Below are positions 10,329-19,998 of a DNA stretch of 64,000 nucleotides, piece after piece (the stretch's first letter is position 1; each line of letters begins with the position of its first letter). The position numbers and the translations under genes are program-made. Source of the stretch: Pseudidiomarina sediminum DSM 21906 (GTDB lineage: Bacteria; Pseudomonadota; Gammaproteobacteria; Enterobacterales; Alteromonadaceae); NCBI RefSeq assembly GCF_000423165.1, contig NZ_KE383983.1, positions 1,102,376 to 1,166,375 of the forward strand, given 5' to 3'. The notes under the pieces were generated by a model. That model saw only the letters and a program-made list of their open reading frames with translations, ran no database searches and was not told the DNA's origin.

Positions 10329-11222
10329 CTAGCGTCGACGTTGATGGCTGTCGCGATAATTACTTGGCGCGACGCCCATCACTTTTTTAAACAGGCGTGA
10401 GAAATAGTAAGGGTCTTCAAACCCGAGTTCTTGTGCAATCGCACGGATGCTGGCAGTACTGTTATCTAAGCGCTGGCACGCCAAACGTATTTTTAGCTCA
10501 CTGAAATAGCGCATCGGTGATGTGCCGGTGACCGCTTTAAATTTTTTGGCAAAGTGAAAGCGCGATAAACCGGCCACCGCGGCCAAGTCACTCAGGTCAA
10601 GATCGCGGTGGCTATTGTCTTGCATGAAGCGTTCTAGCGCAAGCAGATCGAAGTCTTGGTGATACTGGGTTTGATTCGCCAATTGCAGGACTTGAGCGAG
10701 AAGATGCTGTAATAGCGTGGCAGCAAGAAGAGCGCGCTGCTGTTGCCAGCGTTGATGTTGTAAGTTGAGCAGCTCAGTGACGGGAGGCAGGAGCTCTTGC
10801 CAGTGCGGTAAATTGAGCACGAAACTTTGTTCTGAAACCGCAAGGAAATCCATGCTTTGGCTGGCAAGTTTACCATCATAGTGGGCCCAATAAATGCTCC
10901 ACGGTTGTTTACTGTCCGCTTCATAGGTGTGTGCAGCCCCAGCCGGAAGTAGCAACAACTGGCCAGCGCCGAGTGTGCCTTGCACCTTGCCTGCTGGCGT
11001 GGTCACCCGGTAGCTACCGCGCCCGCTGTGACAAAAAATAATTAGTTGATCGGTAGGTTTTGCGCGACTAGCGCGATGACCTTTCGCAGTTAAATAGTGT
11101 CCATACGCTAATGGATACAAGTGTTGGCTTAATGGATGTTGGGCCAGCATGCTGGTGAGCTCTAGCGGTAAGACGACACGCGAGCTGCCAGCAGGCAGTG
11201 GCCAGCTTGATGGTTGGCTCAT
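10329..11222 (-). CDS. AraC-family transcriptional regulator, probably MmsR-like
   Basis: A 297-residue regulator with an N-terminal cupin sensing domain (QLIIFCHSGRGSYRV, then LLLLPAGAAHTYEAD) and two C-terminal helix-turn-helices (LSDLAAVAGLSRFHFAKKFK and IRAIAQELGFEDPYYFSRLFKK). It is divergent from mmsA with a 131-bp gap. In Pseudomonas aeruginosa the AraC protein MmsR lies beside mmsAB and activates them. Position and domain layout suggest the same job here, which is an inference. It may also control the downstream EamA gene. Confidence 0.87.
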   Translation of the reverse strand: MSQPSSWPLPAGSSRVVLPLELTSMLAQHPLSQHLYPLAYGHYLTAKGHRASRAKPTDQLIIFCHSGRGSYRVTTPAGKVQGTLGAGQLLLLPAGAAHTYEADSKQPWSIYWAHYDGKLASQSMDFLAVSEQSFVLNLPHWQELLPPVTELLNLQHQRWQQQRALLAATLLQHLLAQVLQLANQTQYHQDFDLLALERFMQDNSHRDLDLSDLAAVAGLSRFHFAKKFKAVTGTSPMRYFSELKIRLACQRLDNSTASIRAIAQELGFEDPYYFSRLFKKVMGVAPSNYRDSHQRRR

Positions 11223-11353
11223 AGAATCGGTTCAAAATAACAATTTTGTCCATTATAGAGGCAAGAACGTCAATGTTAAAGCGATGCGTTAGGTGCTTAA
11301 ATACGTGCCAACATAACGTCAGAGCTTAGATGAGAACAACGAGGTAATTTCTA

Positions 11354-12853
11354 ATGACTACGCGAGTACCCCTTTATATTGATGGTGAATTCGTCCAATC
11401 GAAATCACAGCAGTGGATTGATGTGACCAACCCAGCGACCCAAGAAGTGATCGCCCAAGCCCCTTGTGCGACGCAAGACGAAATGGCCGCAGCTGTTGCC
11501 AGCGCTAAGAAAGCCTTCTTAACCTGGAAAGAAACACCGGTTTCAGAGCGGGCGCGAGTGATGATGCGCTATCAAGCCTTATTGAAAGAGCACCACGATG
11601 AAATTGCTGAAATTCTTGCCAGCGAAACCGGTAAAACTTTTGATGATGCCAAAGGTGATGTGTGGCGTGGTATCGAGGTGGTTGAGCATGCTGCCAATAT
11701 CCCATCTTTACTGATGGGGGAAACGGTTGAGAACGTTGCCCGTGGTATCGACACGTACAGTTACACGCAACCTTTAGGTGTTTGCGCGGGGATTACGCCA
11801 TTTAACTTCCCGGCCATGATCCCATTGTGGATGTTCCCATTAGCCATTGCTTGCGGCAACACCTTCATCTTGAAGCCGTCGGAGCAAGATCCACTGACGC
11901 CAACACGTTTGGTAGAGCTGTTTGAACAAGCTGGCGCACCGAAAGGGGTGCTGCAAGTGATTCACGGTGCCAAAGAGCAAGTTGACTTTATTCTTGATGA
12001 ACCGGCTGTGAAGGCGATTTCATTTGTTGGTTCGGTACCTGTTGGTCAATACATCTACCGTCGTGGTACTGAGAATATGAAGCGCGTACAAGCCTTTGCT
12101 GGCGCGAAAAACCACTGTGTCATCATGCCTGACGCGAATAAGAGCCAAGTGATCAGCAACTTGGTCGGCGCTTCTGTTGGTGCTGCTGGTCAGCGTTGTA
12201 TGGCTATTTCGGTTGCAGTATTTGTTGGTGCGGCGAAAGAGTGGATCCCTGAAGTCGCGGCCGAATTGAAGAAAGTACGTCCGGGTGCGTGGGACAATAA
12301 AGACGCTGCGTATGGGCCATTGATTAGCCCACAAGCGAAACAGCGGGTGGAAAGCATGATCGCGCAAGGTCAGGCAGAAGGCGCAACCTTGATGGTCGAT
12401 GGTCGTGATTGCCAGGTCGAAGGCTTCCCGAACGGTAACTGGGTTGGTCCGACGATGTTTAGCGATGTGACCACCGACATGGAAATCTACAAAAACGAAA
12501 TTTTTGGTCCAGTGCTTTGCACCACGACGACCGATACCCTGGAAGAAGCGATTGAGTTGGTAAACGCCAACCCATACGGGAACGGCACGTCGTTGTTTAC
12601 CGCCAGCGGTGCTGCAGCGCGTAAATACCAACACGAAATTGAAGTGGGTCAGGTTGGCATTAACATTCCAATTCCGGTGCCATTGCCATTCTTCTCGTTC
12701 ACCGGTTGGAAAGGCTCGTTCTTCGGTGACTTACACGCCTATGGTAAGCAAGCGGTGCGTTTCTACAGTGAGACCAAAACCATTACGGCGCGTTGGTTTG
12801 AAAGCGATATCGCTGACGCGAGCGGCCCCAATATGACCATCCATTTGAAGTAA
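11354..12853 (+). CDS. mmsA: Methylmalonate-semialdehyde dehydrogenase (CoA-acylating)
   Basis: NAD- and CoA-dependent oxidation of methylmalonate semialdehyde to propionyl-CoA and CO2, the end of the distal valine pathway. The 499-residue aldehyde dehydrogenase has the cofactor-site [24 protein letters not shown], and the catalytic Cys in [11 protein letters not shown] (Cys282). The MmsA-type C-terminus ([20 protein letters not shown]) is present. It leads the valine cluster; the next gene starts 10 bp after its stop. A GAGGTAA ribosome site precedes the ATG. Confidence 0.96.
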   Translation: MTTRVPLYIDGEFVQSKSQQWIDVTNPATQEVIAQAPCATQDEMAAAVASAKKAFLTWKETPVSERARVMMRYQALLKEHHDEIAEILASETGKTFDDAKGDVWRGIEVVEHAANIPSLLMGETVENVARGIDTYSYTQPLGVCAGITPFNFPAMIPLWMFPLAIACGNTFILKPSEQDPLTPTRLVELFEQAGAPKGVLQVIHGAKEQVDFILDEPAVKAISFVGSVPVGQYIYRRGTENMKRVQAFAGAKNHCVIMPDANKSQVISNLVGASVGAAGQRCMAISVAVFVGAAKEWIPEVAAELKKVRPGAWDNKDAAYGPLISPQAKQRVESMIAQGQAEGATLMVDGRDCQVEGFPNGNWVGPTMFSDVTTDMEIYKNEIFGPVLCTTTTDTLEEAIELVNANPYGNGTSLFTASGAAARKYQHEIEVGQVGINIPIPVPLPFFSFTGWKGSFFGDLHAYGKQAVRFYSETKTITARWFESDIADASGPNMTIHLK

Positions 12854-12863
12854 GAGGTGAGCC

Positions 12864-14021
12864 ATGGATTTTAATTTAACCGACGATCAACAAGCCTTTG
12901 TCGATACCGCCAAAGCTTTTGCTGAAAAAGAACTTGCGCCTTTTGCTGCGGAGTGGGACGAAACCGCCCACTTTCCGGTAGAGGTGTTACGCAAAGCCGG
13001 TGAAATGGGCTTCATGGGCATGTACACCCCAGAAGAAGCGGGCGGCTTTGGCATGAGCCGCTTGGACGCCGCATTGATCTTTGAACAGTTAGCGATGGGC
13101 TGCACCGCGACCACCGCGATGATGACCATTCATAACATGGTGAGCTGGATGATCGGCTCGTTTGCCAAGCCTAGCGTCATTGAGCAATGGGTGCCTGAAC
13201 TGGTCACCGGTGAAAAGCTCGGTTCGTATTGCTTGACCGAGCCTGGCTCAGGTTCTGACGCAGCAAGTTTGCGTACCACCGCGAAGAAAGACGGTGATAG
13301 CTATATTTTGAATGGCTCGAAAATGTTCATCTCGGGCGCAGGTAGCACCGATGTCTTGGTGGTAATGGCGCGTACCGGCGAAGCTGGCCCGAAGGGCATT
13401 TCGGCCTTTGTCGTGCCGGCCGATGCGGCAGGAATTAGTTACGGCAAAAAAGAAGACAAGATGGGCTGGAACGCACAGCCAACGCGTTTGGTGAGCTTTG
13501 AAGACGTTCGTATTCCGGCGGAAAACCTGTTAGGTGAGGAAGGCGAAGGCTTCAAATTTGCCATGATGGGTCTTGATGGCGGTCGTATCAATATCGCTGT
13601 GTGTTCTGTCGGTACCGCGCAGGCTGCGCTCGACACTGCGCGCAACTACATGCTTGAACGTAAACAGTTCGGCAAAGAGCTTGGTCAATTCCAAGCCTTG
13701 CAATTCAAACTCGCAGATATGGCAACCGAGTTGGTGGCAGCACGTCAGATGGTGCGTTTGGCGGCGTTCAAAGTCGACAATAACGATGCTGACAAAACGA
13801 CCTACTGTGCCATGGCAAAACGCTTTGCGACGGACGTTGGCTTCCAAGTCTGTAACGAAGCGCTACAAATTCACGGTGGTTACGGTTACATCAAAGAGTA
13901 TCCGTTAGAGCGCCATGTGCGTGATGTGCGGGTCCATCAAATTCTCGAAGGCACTAATGAAATCATGCGTGTGATCATTGGTCGCCGTTTGCTCGCTGAC
14001 GTGGAGCGCGCCATTCTTTAA
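12864..14021 (+). CDS. Acyl-CoA dehydrogenase, probably isobutyryl-CoA/2-methyl-branched specific
   Basis: FAD enzyme of 385 residues. Motifs are YCLTEPGSGSDAASLRTTA, the Arg/Gln segment RKQFGKELGQFQALQFKLADM, GGYGYIKEYPLERHVRDVR, and the catalytic Glu in HQILEGTNEIMR. The active-site Glu sits in the usual C-terminal place, unlike in LiuA. Lying directly after mmsA in the valine cluster, it most likely oxidises isobutyryl-CoA to methacrylyl-CoA and perhaps 2-methylbutyryl-CoA. The substrate is assigned from neighbours. Confidence 0.9.
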   Translation: MDFNLTDDQQAFVDTAKAFAEKELAPFAAEWDETAHFPVEVLRKAGEMGFMGMYTPEEAGGFGMSRLDAALIFEQLAMGCTATTAMMTIHNMVSWMIGSFAKPSVIEQWVPELVTGEKLGSYCLTEPGSGSDAASLRTTAKKDGDSYILNGSKMFISGAGSTDVLVVMARTGEAGPKGISAFVVPADAAGISYGKKEDKMGWNAQPTRLVSFEDVRIPAENLLGEEGEGFKFAMMGLDGGRINIAVCSVGTAQAALDTARNYMLERKQFGKELGQFQALQFKLADMATELVAARQMVRLAAFKVDNNDADKTTYCAMAKRFATDVGFQVCNEALQIHGGYGYIKEYPLERHVRDVRVHQILEGTNEIMRVIIGRRLLADVERAIL

Positions 14022-14060
14022 TGGCGCTTAAGCCCCCACAACAGTACACAAGGAGTGATG

Positions 14061-15176
14061 ATGACAGTGGTTCAGTTTGAAGAGCGTGCCGCCGGTGGCG
14101 ATAAGCGTATCGGTATTGCCCGCTTAAACTCAGAAAAATCATTGAACGCATTAAGTTTGCCGATGATTCAGTTGTTGTTGCCTCAGCTTAAAGCGTGGGC
14201 AGAGGACGATGGCATTGCCTGCGTTTGGCTTGAGGGCGCAGGTGAAAAAGCATTTTGTGCCGGTGGCGACATCGTTGCCATGTACAACGCAATGCGTGAA
14301 CAGCCGGGTGAGTTGGTTGACGATGTGGCTGAGTTTTTCGGGCAGGAATATCGCCTTGATTACGCCATTCATACCTTCCCTAAACCTTTTATTGTTTGGG
14401 GCGATGGGATTGTGATGGGCGGCGGTATGGGCTTAATGAACGGCGGTAGCCATCGGATCGTAACGGAGCGGTCGTTGTTGGCGATGCCAGAAATTACCAT
14501 TGGATTATACCCTGATGTTGGCGCTACACACTTTCTCAATCAGATGCCTAAAGGCTGCGGTTTGTTTCTAGGGCTCACCGGCGCACATATGAATGCCAGC
14601 GACGCACTGTTTCTAAAACTTGCGGATCATTTTGTTGCCAGCAGCGCTAAGCAAGAGGTGCTCGATGCCCTCAGCGCAGTGACCTGGGGTGACACCGCCA
14701 GTCTTAACCGCGAAAAAGTTTCCGATGTGCTTAACGCGCAAGGCGACCGGGACAGCAAACTGCGTCCGGCCGCACAAGTTGAGCCCAATCATGCGTTGAT
14801 CCAAAGCTTGACCGACGGCGACGAAGTGACCACGGTGGTGAACGCCATTACGGGGCTCGAAACCGAAGATAAATGGCTCGGCCGCGCCGCGAAAACGCTA
14901 GCGCGCGGCTGTCCAATGACCGCGCATATTGTCTGGAATCAATTGCACGTGGGTAAAGATTTGTCGTTGGCAGATTGCTTCCGTTTGGAAACCACCTTGT
15001 CGGCACAATGCGCTGCCCGAGGTGATTTTGCTGAAGGGATTCGCGCCTTACTGATTGATAAAGACAAACAACCTAAATGGCAGCACGCCTCGGTTGCCGA
15101 TGTTGCCGCCGAAGATGTGGATGCCTTTTTTACCTCGCCGTGGTCGGCGGGAGAACATCCGTTAGCTGATCTCTAA
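14061..15176 (+). CDS. 3-hydroxyisobutyryl-CoA hydrolase (crotonase family)
   Basis: Releases 3-hydroxyisobutyrate from its CoA ester in valine degradation. The approximately 371-residue length and the HIBCH hallmarks (GGDIVAMYN, WGDGIVMGGGMGLMNGGSHRI, MPEITIGLYPDVGATHFLNQ) set it apart from ordinary 260-residue enoyl-CoA hydratases. Three in-frame starts (GTG 14055, ATG 14058, ATG 14061) occur. ATG 14061 has AGGAG at a 5-base spacing, so it is chosen. mmsB follows after 39 bp. Confidence 0.9.
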   Translation: MTVVQFEERAAGGDKRIGIARLNSEKSLNALSLPMIQLLLPQLKAWAEDDGIACVWLEGAGEKAFCAGGDIVAMYNAMREQPGELVDDVAEFFGQEYRLDYAIHTFPKPFIVWGDGIVMGGGMGLMNGGSHRIVTERSLLAMPEITIGLYPDVGATHFLNQMPKGCGLFLGLTGAHMNASDALFLKLADHFVASSAKQEVLDALSAVTWGDTASLNREKVSDVLNAQGDRDSKLRPAAQVEPNHALIQSLTDGDEVTTVVNAITGLETEDKWLGRAAKTLARGCPMTAHIVWNQLHVGKDLSLADCFRLETTLSAQCAARGDFAEGIRALLIDKDKQPKWQHASVADVAAEDVDAFFTSPWSAGEHPLADL

Positions 15177-15215
15177 CACGACGAATAAAACGACAGAACA
15201 ACAGAGGAAGCAACC

Positions 15216-16112
15216 ATGGCAAAAATTGGATTTATTGGACTAGGTAACATGGGTGGGCCAATGGCGGCCAACCTTGTTACTGCAGGTCACCAAGTGACCG
15301 TGTTTGACTTGTCAGAAACGGCGCTTGCGCAAGCGCGAGAGGCGGGATGTGGCACTGCGGAACACTTAGTTGACGTTGCTGATGGTGCGGATTATGTGAT
15401 TTCGATGCTACCGGCAGATCACCATGTGGAAGGGGTCTACCTCGGTGACAAGGGATTACAGTCGCAACTGTCCAGCGCTACCTTAGTGATTGATTGCAGC
15501 ACCATTAGTGCAGAAACTGCGCGTAAGCTCGGTAGTACACTCGCTGAGCACAACATTCGTTTTATTGACGCACCGGTGTCAGGTGGTGTGGGTGGCGCGA
15601 AAGCGGGCACCTTGACCTTTATTTGTGGCGGTGCCGCCGATGCTGTCGAACAAGCCCGAGACGTACTCTCGGCGATGGGTAAAAACGTCTTTCGTGCCGG
15701 TGACGTTGGTGCTGGCCAAGTCGCTAAAATCTGCAACAACATGCTGTTATCGGTGCTGATGGCTGGTACGTCAGAAGCTTTGCAATTAGGTATCGCGCAT
15801 GGGCTCGACCCGAAGGTGCTGTCAGAGATTATGCTGCAAAGTTCAGGACGAAACTGGACCCTCGAAGTTTACAATCCGTGCCCAGGGGTGATGGAAAATG
15901 TGCCAGCCAGTAACGGCTACGATGGCGGCTTCATGGTTGATTTGATGGCGAAAGATCTAGGTTTGGCACAACAAGCGGCGTTACGCAGTGGTGCGAGTAC
16001 CCCTATGGGCTCGTTAACCTTGAATTTGTACCGTAGTTGGGCACAATTAGGTCACGGTCGAGAAGACTTTTCCAGTATTTTCAAGTATGTTACTCCGCAA
16101 CAGAAGAAGTAG
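15216..16112 (+). CDS. mmsB: 3-hydroxyisobutyrate dehydrogenase
   Basis: NAD-dependent oxidation of 3-hydroxyisobutyrate to methylmalonate semialdehyde, feeding MmsA. The 298-residue beta-hydroxyacid dehydrogenase has the N-terminal Rossmann motif GFIGLGNMGGPMAANL, the substrate loop DAPVSGGVGGAKAGTLT and the catalytic Lys in GQVAKICNNM. The ribosome site AGAGGAAG precedes ATG 15216. Confidence 0.95.
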   Translation: MAKIGFIGLGNMGGPMAANLVTAGHQVTVFDLSETALAQAREAGCGTAEHLVDVADGADYVISMLPADHHVEGVYLGDKGLQSQLSSATLVIDCSTISAETARKLGSTLAEHNIRFIDAPVSGGVGGAKAGTLTFICGGAADAVEQARDVLSAMGKNVFRAGDVGAGQVAKICNNMLLSVLMAGTSEALQLGIAHGLDPKVLSEIMLQSSGRNWTLEVYNPCPGVMENVPASNGYDGGFMVDLMAKDLGLAQQAALRSGASTPMGSLTLNLYRSWAQLGHGREDFSSIFKYVTPQQKK

Positions 16113-16121
16113 GAGAGAACC

Positions 16122-16886
16122 ATGGAACTAGCAACAAGTACCATCGTAATTACCGGTGGTGCACAAGGGCTCGGCCGTGCGATGGCGGAGCACTTTGCCG
16201 CCGCAGGCGCCGCCATTGCCTTGATTGATATGAATCAAGAGACCCTAGACGAAGCGACGACGATCTGTCGCGACAAAGGTGCACGTCAGGTGCAAGGCTA
16301 CGCTGCGAATGTCACTGACGAAGCTGCCGTTGAAGCTGTGTTTGAGCGTATTGTTGCCGATTTTGGCGCAATTAACGTGTTGATCAATAACGCCGGTATT
16401 TTACGCGACGGTATGCTGATCAAATGCAAAGACGGCGAGTTAACGCACAAAATGCCATTACAGCAGTTCCAGTCTGTGTTGGATGTGAACTTGAGCGGCA
16501 CCTTCTTGTGTGGTCGTGAAGCGGCAGGTCATATGGCGAAAGCCGGTAACGGTGGCGTGATCATTAATATCTCAAGTGTGGCTCGAGCAGGTAATATTGG
16601 CCAAACCAACTATGCGGCAACCAAAGCTGGTGTGGTTGCTATGACGGTCACTTGGGCCCGTGAATTGGGTCGCTTCGGTATTCGCTGTGGTGCAATTGCG
16701 CCGGGCTTTATCGAAACACCAATGACGGCAACCATGAAGCCAGAAGCCATTGAGCGGGCGTTGAGCATGGTGCCACTGCGTCGTTGGGGCCAGCCTGATG
16801 AGATTGCACACAGTGCGCGTTATATTATTGAGAATGACTTCTTTAGTGGTCGTGTGGTAGAAATAGACGGAGGCGTCCGACTCTAA
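16122..16886 (+). CDS. Short-chain dehydrogenase/reductase in the valine/isoleucine cluster
   Basis: A 254-residue classical SDR with the cofactor motif TGGAQGLG, NNAG near residue 90, the catalytic Ser in INISSVARAG and YAATK. It resembles FabG and type II 3-hydroxyacyl-CoA dehydrogenases. It follows mmsB after 9 bp, so a branched-chain role such as 2-methyl-3-hydroxybutyryl-CoA oxidation (isoleucine) is likely. A 3-oxoacyl reductase function cannot be excluded from sequence. Confidence 0.85.
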   Translation: MELATSTIVITGGAQGLGRAMAEHFAAAGAAIALIDMNQETLDEATTICRDKGARQVQGYAANVTDEAAVEAVFERIVADFGAINVLINNAGILRDGMLIKCKDGELTHKMPLQQFQSVLDVNLSGTFLCGREAAGHMAKAGNGGVIINISSVARAGNIGQTNYAATKAGVVAMTVTWARELGRFGIRCGAIAPGFIETPMTATMKPEAIERALSMVPLRRWGQPDEIAHSARYIIENDFFSGRVVEIDGGVRL

Positions 16887-16896
16887 CTGGAACGAC

Positions 16897-17796
16897 ATGC
16901 GAAAATTACCCCCATTAAATGCATTAAAGGCGTTTGAAGCTGCTGCTCGGCACTTGAGCTTTACCCGCGCTGCGGATGAGCTTTATGTGACCCAAGCAGC
17001 GGTCAGTCACCAAGTCAAAAGCCTTGAGGATTTTTTGGGGGTAAAACTATTTATCCGCCGTAATCGTTCACTGCTCCTGACGCCTGAAGGGCAAACGTAC
17101 TACCTCGAACTGAAAGAAATCTTCGACCACATGCTGCAAGCTACCGAGCGCGTGAAAAGTGCTTCGGAACGCGGTTCATTGACCATCAGTTTACCGCCGA
17201 GCTTTGCTATTTTGTGGTTTGTGCCACGCTTGAGTCGCTTCCGTGAAGCTTACCCTGAAATCGATGTGCGGATTCGCGCCGTCGATGAGGTTGATGGCTC
17301 GTTAACCGATGATGTCGATGTCGCGATCTATTATGGCGCGGGCAAGTGGCCAGGCTTGAAAGCCTATAAGCTCCATAACGAATACCTTCTGCCGGTGTGC
17401 TCGCCCTTATTGTTGAATGGCGCGAAACCGCTCACTGAACCGAAAGATTTACTGAACCATACCTTGTTACATGACGAAACCCGCAATGCTTGGAAAGACT
17501 GGTTTAAGTTGGTCGGTATTGACAAAAACAAAGGCGATAACGGACCTATTTTTAGTCACTCGAATCTAGCACTCAAAGCGGCGGTGCATGGTCAAGGCAT
17601 CGCGTTAGCAAATAATGTGTTGGTCAAGCCGGAGATTGACGCCGGGCACTTAGTGCAAATCTTTCCTGAGGTTTTACCACGGCGTAAGTCTTTTTATCTG
17701 GTTTGCCGTGACTCTCAGTCAGAAATCGGTAAAATCGCCACCTTTCGGAATTGGTTACTGAAAGTTGTCGAAGAGGAAGAAGACGCGTATGAGTAA
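16897..17796 (+). CDS. gcvA: LysR-family regulator, GcvA-like
   Basis: A 299-residue LysR regulator. The N-terminal helix-turn-helix (HLSFTRAADELYVTQAAVSHQVKSLEDFLG) and first residues LPPLNALKAFEAAARH are characteristic of the GcvA subfamily, which controls glycine cleavage genes in enterics. A gcvA-rlmM neighbourhood is also found in Escherichia coli. The gene starts 10 bp after the SDR, so it may be read with the valine cluster. It overlaps the next gene by 8 bp. Confidence 0.82.
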   Translation: MRKLPPLNALKAFEAAARHLSFTRAADELYVTQAAVSHQVKSLEDFLGVKLFIRRNRSLLLTPEGQTYYLELKEIFDHMLQATERVKSASERGSLTISLPPSFAILWFVPRLSRFREAYPEIDVRIRAVDEVDGSLTDDVDVAIYYGAGKWPGLKAYKLHNEYLLPVCSPLLLNGAKPLTEPKDLLNHTLLHDETRNAWKDWFKLVGIDKNKGDNGPIFSHSNLALKAAVHGQGIALANNVLVKPEIDAGHLVQIFPEVLPRRKSFYLVCRDSQSEIGKIATFRNWLLKVVEEEEDAYE

Positions 17797-18421
17797 TGGT
17801 CAGCGTGTTGCGGTGCAACGCGATAACCCTGATGGTGCGGTTCGGATCATTTTTGCTCATGGTGCAGGTGCAGGGTTACAAAGTGATTTTATGCAGTTTA
17901 TGGCCTTAGGTTTGGCCTTGCATGATATCGATGTGGTGCGCTTTAATTTTCCTTATTGGCAAAAATTTATGGATACTGGCGTGCGTCGTCCACCCAATCC
18001 AATGCCGCAACTTGAACACTCTCTGCAAACTGTGATTTCACAGTTTGATGATGGTAAGCCATTGTTTTTGATGGGCAAGTCAATGGGTGCACGGGTTGCA
18101 TTTCGGGTGGCGGATGCGGCAGGGGCGCGAGGTGCGATTGGCCTTGGTTTTCCGTTTCACCCGCTGGGTAAACCGGACAAGTTACGATTGCACGATTTGC
18201 CGAACCATTGTCAGCAAAACCTGATTATTCAAGGTGAGCGTGATGGGTTTGGCAAGCCGCCTGAAGTGGCAAGTTATGATCTGCCTGAAAACCTCACCGT
18301 GCATTGGTTGGCGCATGGCGACCATAGTTTTGAGCCAACCAAGCGGAGTGGTTTGGAACGCCGCACCCTTTGGCAACAAGCGATTGATCGCGTGGTTGCC
18401 TTTATTGATGACGCACGGTAG
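17789..18421 (+). CDS. Alpha/beta hydrolase of the KANL3/Tex30-like family
   Basis: A small cytoplasmic hydrolase of 210 residues. It has an N-terminal strand and oxyanion region IIFAHGAGAGLQSDFM, the nucleophile elbow GKSMGARVAF (Ser in G-x-S-x-G) and a C-terminal catalytic His in AHGDHSFEP. The natural substrate of this bacterial family is unknown to me. The start at ATG 17789, inside the end of the LysR gene, is favoured by GAGGAAGA 8 bases upstream; a TTG at 17765 is the poorer alternative. Confidence 0.83.
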   Translation: MSNGQRVAVQRDNPDGAVRIIFAHGAGAGLQSDFMQFMALGLALHDIDVVRFNFPYWQKFMDTGVRRPPNPMPQLEHSLQTVISQFDDGKPLFLMGKSMGARVAFRVADAAGARGAIGLGFPFHPLGKPDKLRLHDLPNHCQQNLIIQGERDGFGKPPEVASYDLPENLTVHWLAHGDHSFEPTKRSGLERRTLWQQAIDRVVAFIDDAR

Positions 18422-18467
18422 AACACCAGCGCGCCACCACGCAGCAAGCAAGGTAAAGTGAAAGAGT

Positions 18468-19559
18468 ATGAGTGGAATTATCGCCTATTGTCGTCCGGGC
18501 TTTGAGAACGACTGTGCTGCTGAATTGCAGGAAAAAACCGCGGTGTTGGGGAGTTTTGGCTACTGCCAGACGAAACCTCAACAAGGCTACGTGGTGTACC
18601 GTTGTGCGGTTGAAGAATCTGAGCATTTAGCGAAAAAGTTGGCGCTGTCAGACCTTATTTTTACCCGTCAATTTATTACGATTTTGGCCGAAATCAATGA
18701 TTTACCTGCGCAAGATCGCGTCTCAGCGATTCAAATGGCGTTGCTGGATGAACAGGTCACCGAAGCGTTTGCCAGTATTAAACCAGCTGGAGCCTTGCGA
18801 GTGGAAACGCCAGATACCAACGAGGGCAAAGAGCTGTCGAAGTTTTGCCGAAAGTTTACCGTGCCCTTACGGCAGGGCCTTCGTCAGGCTGGCTGGATGA
18901 CCGCGAAAGAGAGCGATCGTCGCCCTACATTGCACGCGTTTTTCCTGTCGAGTCAGACGGTGATTTTGGGTTTTTCCTTTAGCTTTAATCAGTCACCTTG
19001 GTTGATGGGCATTCCACGCTTGCGCATGCCAAGTGACGCGCCAAGTCGCTCAACCTTGAAGCTCGACGAAGCCTTTCAAGTGTTTGTTCCTGAACATGAA
19101 CGTGAAGAACGTGCTACCTCAGGTATGAATGCAGTTGATCTAGGCGCTGCGCCAGGCGGTTGGACTTATCAATTGGTGCGCCGTGGCATGATGGTGCAAG
19201 CGGTCGACAATGGCCCGATGGCGGAATCGCTGATGGAAACTGGGCAAGTGAAACACATTCAAGAAGACGGCTTTAAGTACCGTCCAAAGAAAAAGAACGT
19301 CACTTGGTTGGTTTGCGATATGGTCGAGAAACCTGCACGAGTGGGTGAGTTGATGACCGATTGGTTATTGACTGAGGACTGCAAAGAAGCGATCTTCAAT
19401 CTCAAGTTACCAATGAAGCGCCGTTATGCAGCGGTGTCGGAGTACCTTGAGCACATCAAGCAAACGCTGATGGAGCAGGGGCGTGGACGCTTTGAGCTAC
19501 AAGCTAAGCAGCTTTATCACGACCGCGAAGAGATTACCGTACACATCCGCTGGCTCTAA
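18468..19559 (+). CDS. rlmM: 23S rRNA 2'-O-ribose methyltransferase RlmM (C2498)
   Basis: S-adenosylmethionine-dependent methylation of the 2'-OH of C2498 in 23S rRNA. The 363-residue protein has an N-terminal THUMP-like region and a C-terminal Rossmann domain. The SAM motif is DLGAAPGGWTYQLVRRG (about residues 223-239). The K-D-K-E-type catalytic residues are spread through the Rossmann domain, including the Lys in NLKLPMKRRY. Length matches the family. Confidence 0.94.
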   Translation: MSGIIAYCRPGFENDCAAELQEKTAVLGSFGYCQTKPQQGYVVYRCAVEESEHLAKKLALSDLIFTRQFITILAEINDLPAQDRVSAIQMALLDEQVTEAFASIKPAGALRVETPDTNEGKELSKFCRKFTVPLRQGLRQAGWMTAKESDRRPTLHAFFLSSQTVILGFSFSFNQSPWLMGIPRLRMPSDAPSRSTLKLDEAFQVFVPEHEREERATSGMNAVDLGAAPGGWTYQLVRRGMMVQAVDNGPMAESLMETGQVKHIQEDGFKYRPKKKNVTWLVCDMVEKPARVGELMTDWLLTEDCKEAIFNLKLPMKRRYAAVSEYLEHIKQTLMEQGRGRFELQAKQLYHDREEITVHIRWL

Positions 19560-19574
19560 CGCCGGCGGAATACG

Positions 19575-19949
19575 CTAAAAGTTTTGGTAATCTTCGTAAG
19601 CATCGGCTCCCCATGCAATCAGGGAGCCGTTCTTAAATAACAATGGCGTGCATTCATCACGGGTGGTGATGCCGTCAGACTTCACATGATGGGTGCGATA
19701 AAACAGCACCAACACCTCTTCACCATCTGCAGTTGCTTTGGCTTCGCTAATATCGGGCGACCCCAACAGACGAATCACATCATCTTTTAGCAAGCCCAGG
19801 TCGAAACGACCTATTTGCTTCAGGTTAAAGGTTTCCCTTTCCTGCCAACTCATGTTGTCCGGATCTGCTTGATAGGTTGCTAAGATAAGCGCTGTTAGCC
19901 CTAGGTAAATGAGAAACCCAATGATGACAATTTTCGCCATTTTTGACAT
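19575..19949 (-). CDS. DUF3192 family envelope protein
   Basis: A 124-residue protein with one N-terminal membrane segment (IVIIGFLIYLGLTALILAT, residues 7-25) and a soluble domain probably facing the periplasm. There is no lipobox. It resembles the DUF3192 family of marine gammaproteobacteria, whose function is unknown. The C-terminal domain (LGLLKDDVIRLLGSPDISEA) has the look of the SmpA/BamE-type small alpha-beta fold. It converges with rlmM (15-bp gap). Confidence 0.75.
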   Translation of the reverse strand: MSKMAKIVIIGFLIYLGLTALILATYQADPDNMSWQERETFNLKQIGRFDLGLLKDDVIRLLGSPDISEAKATADGEEVLVLFYRTHHVKSDGITTRDECTPLLFKNGSLIAWGADAYEDYQNF

Positions 19950-19998
19950 AACAACGCCTCTTACTTTTGCTCTATCTAGCTCGCAACTGACGACAGCT

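Noticed and set aside
12020-12634. A 204-codon minus-strand frame inside mmsA
   Set aside because: It mirrors the codon structure of mmsA, has no start signal, and mmsA is certain on the other strand.
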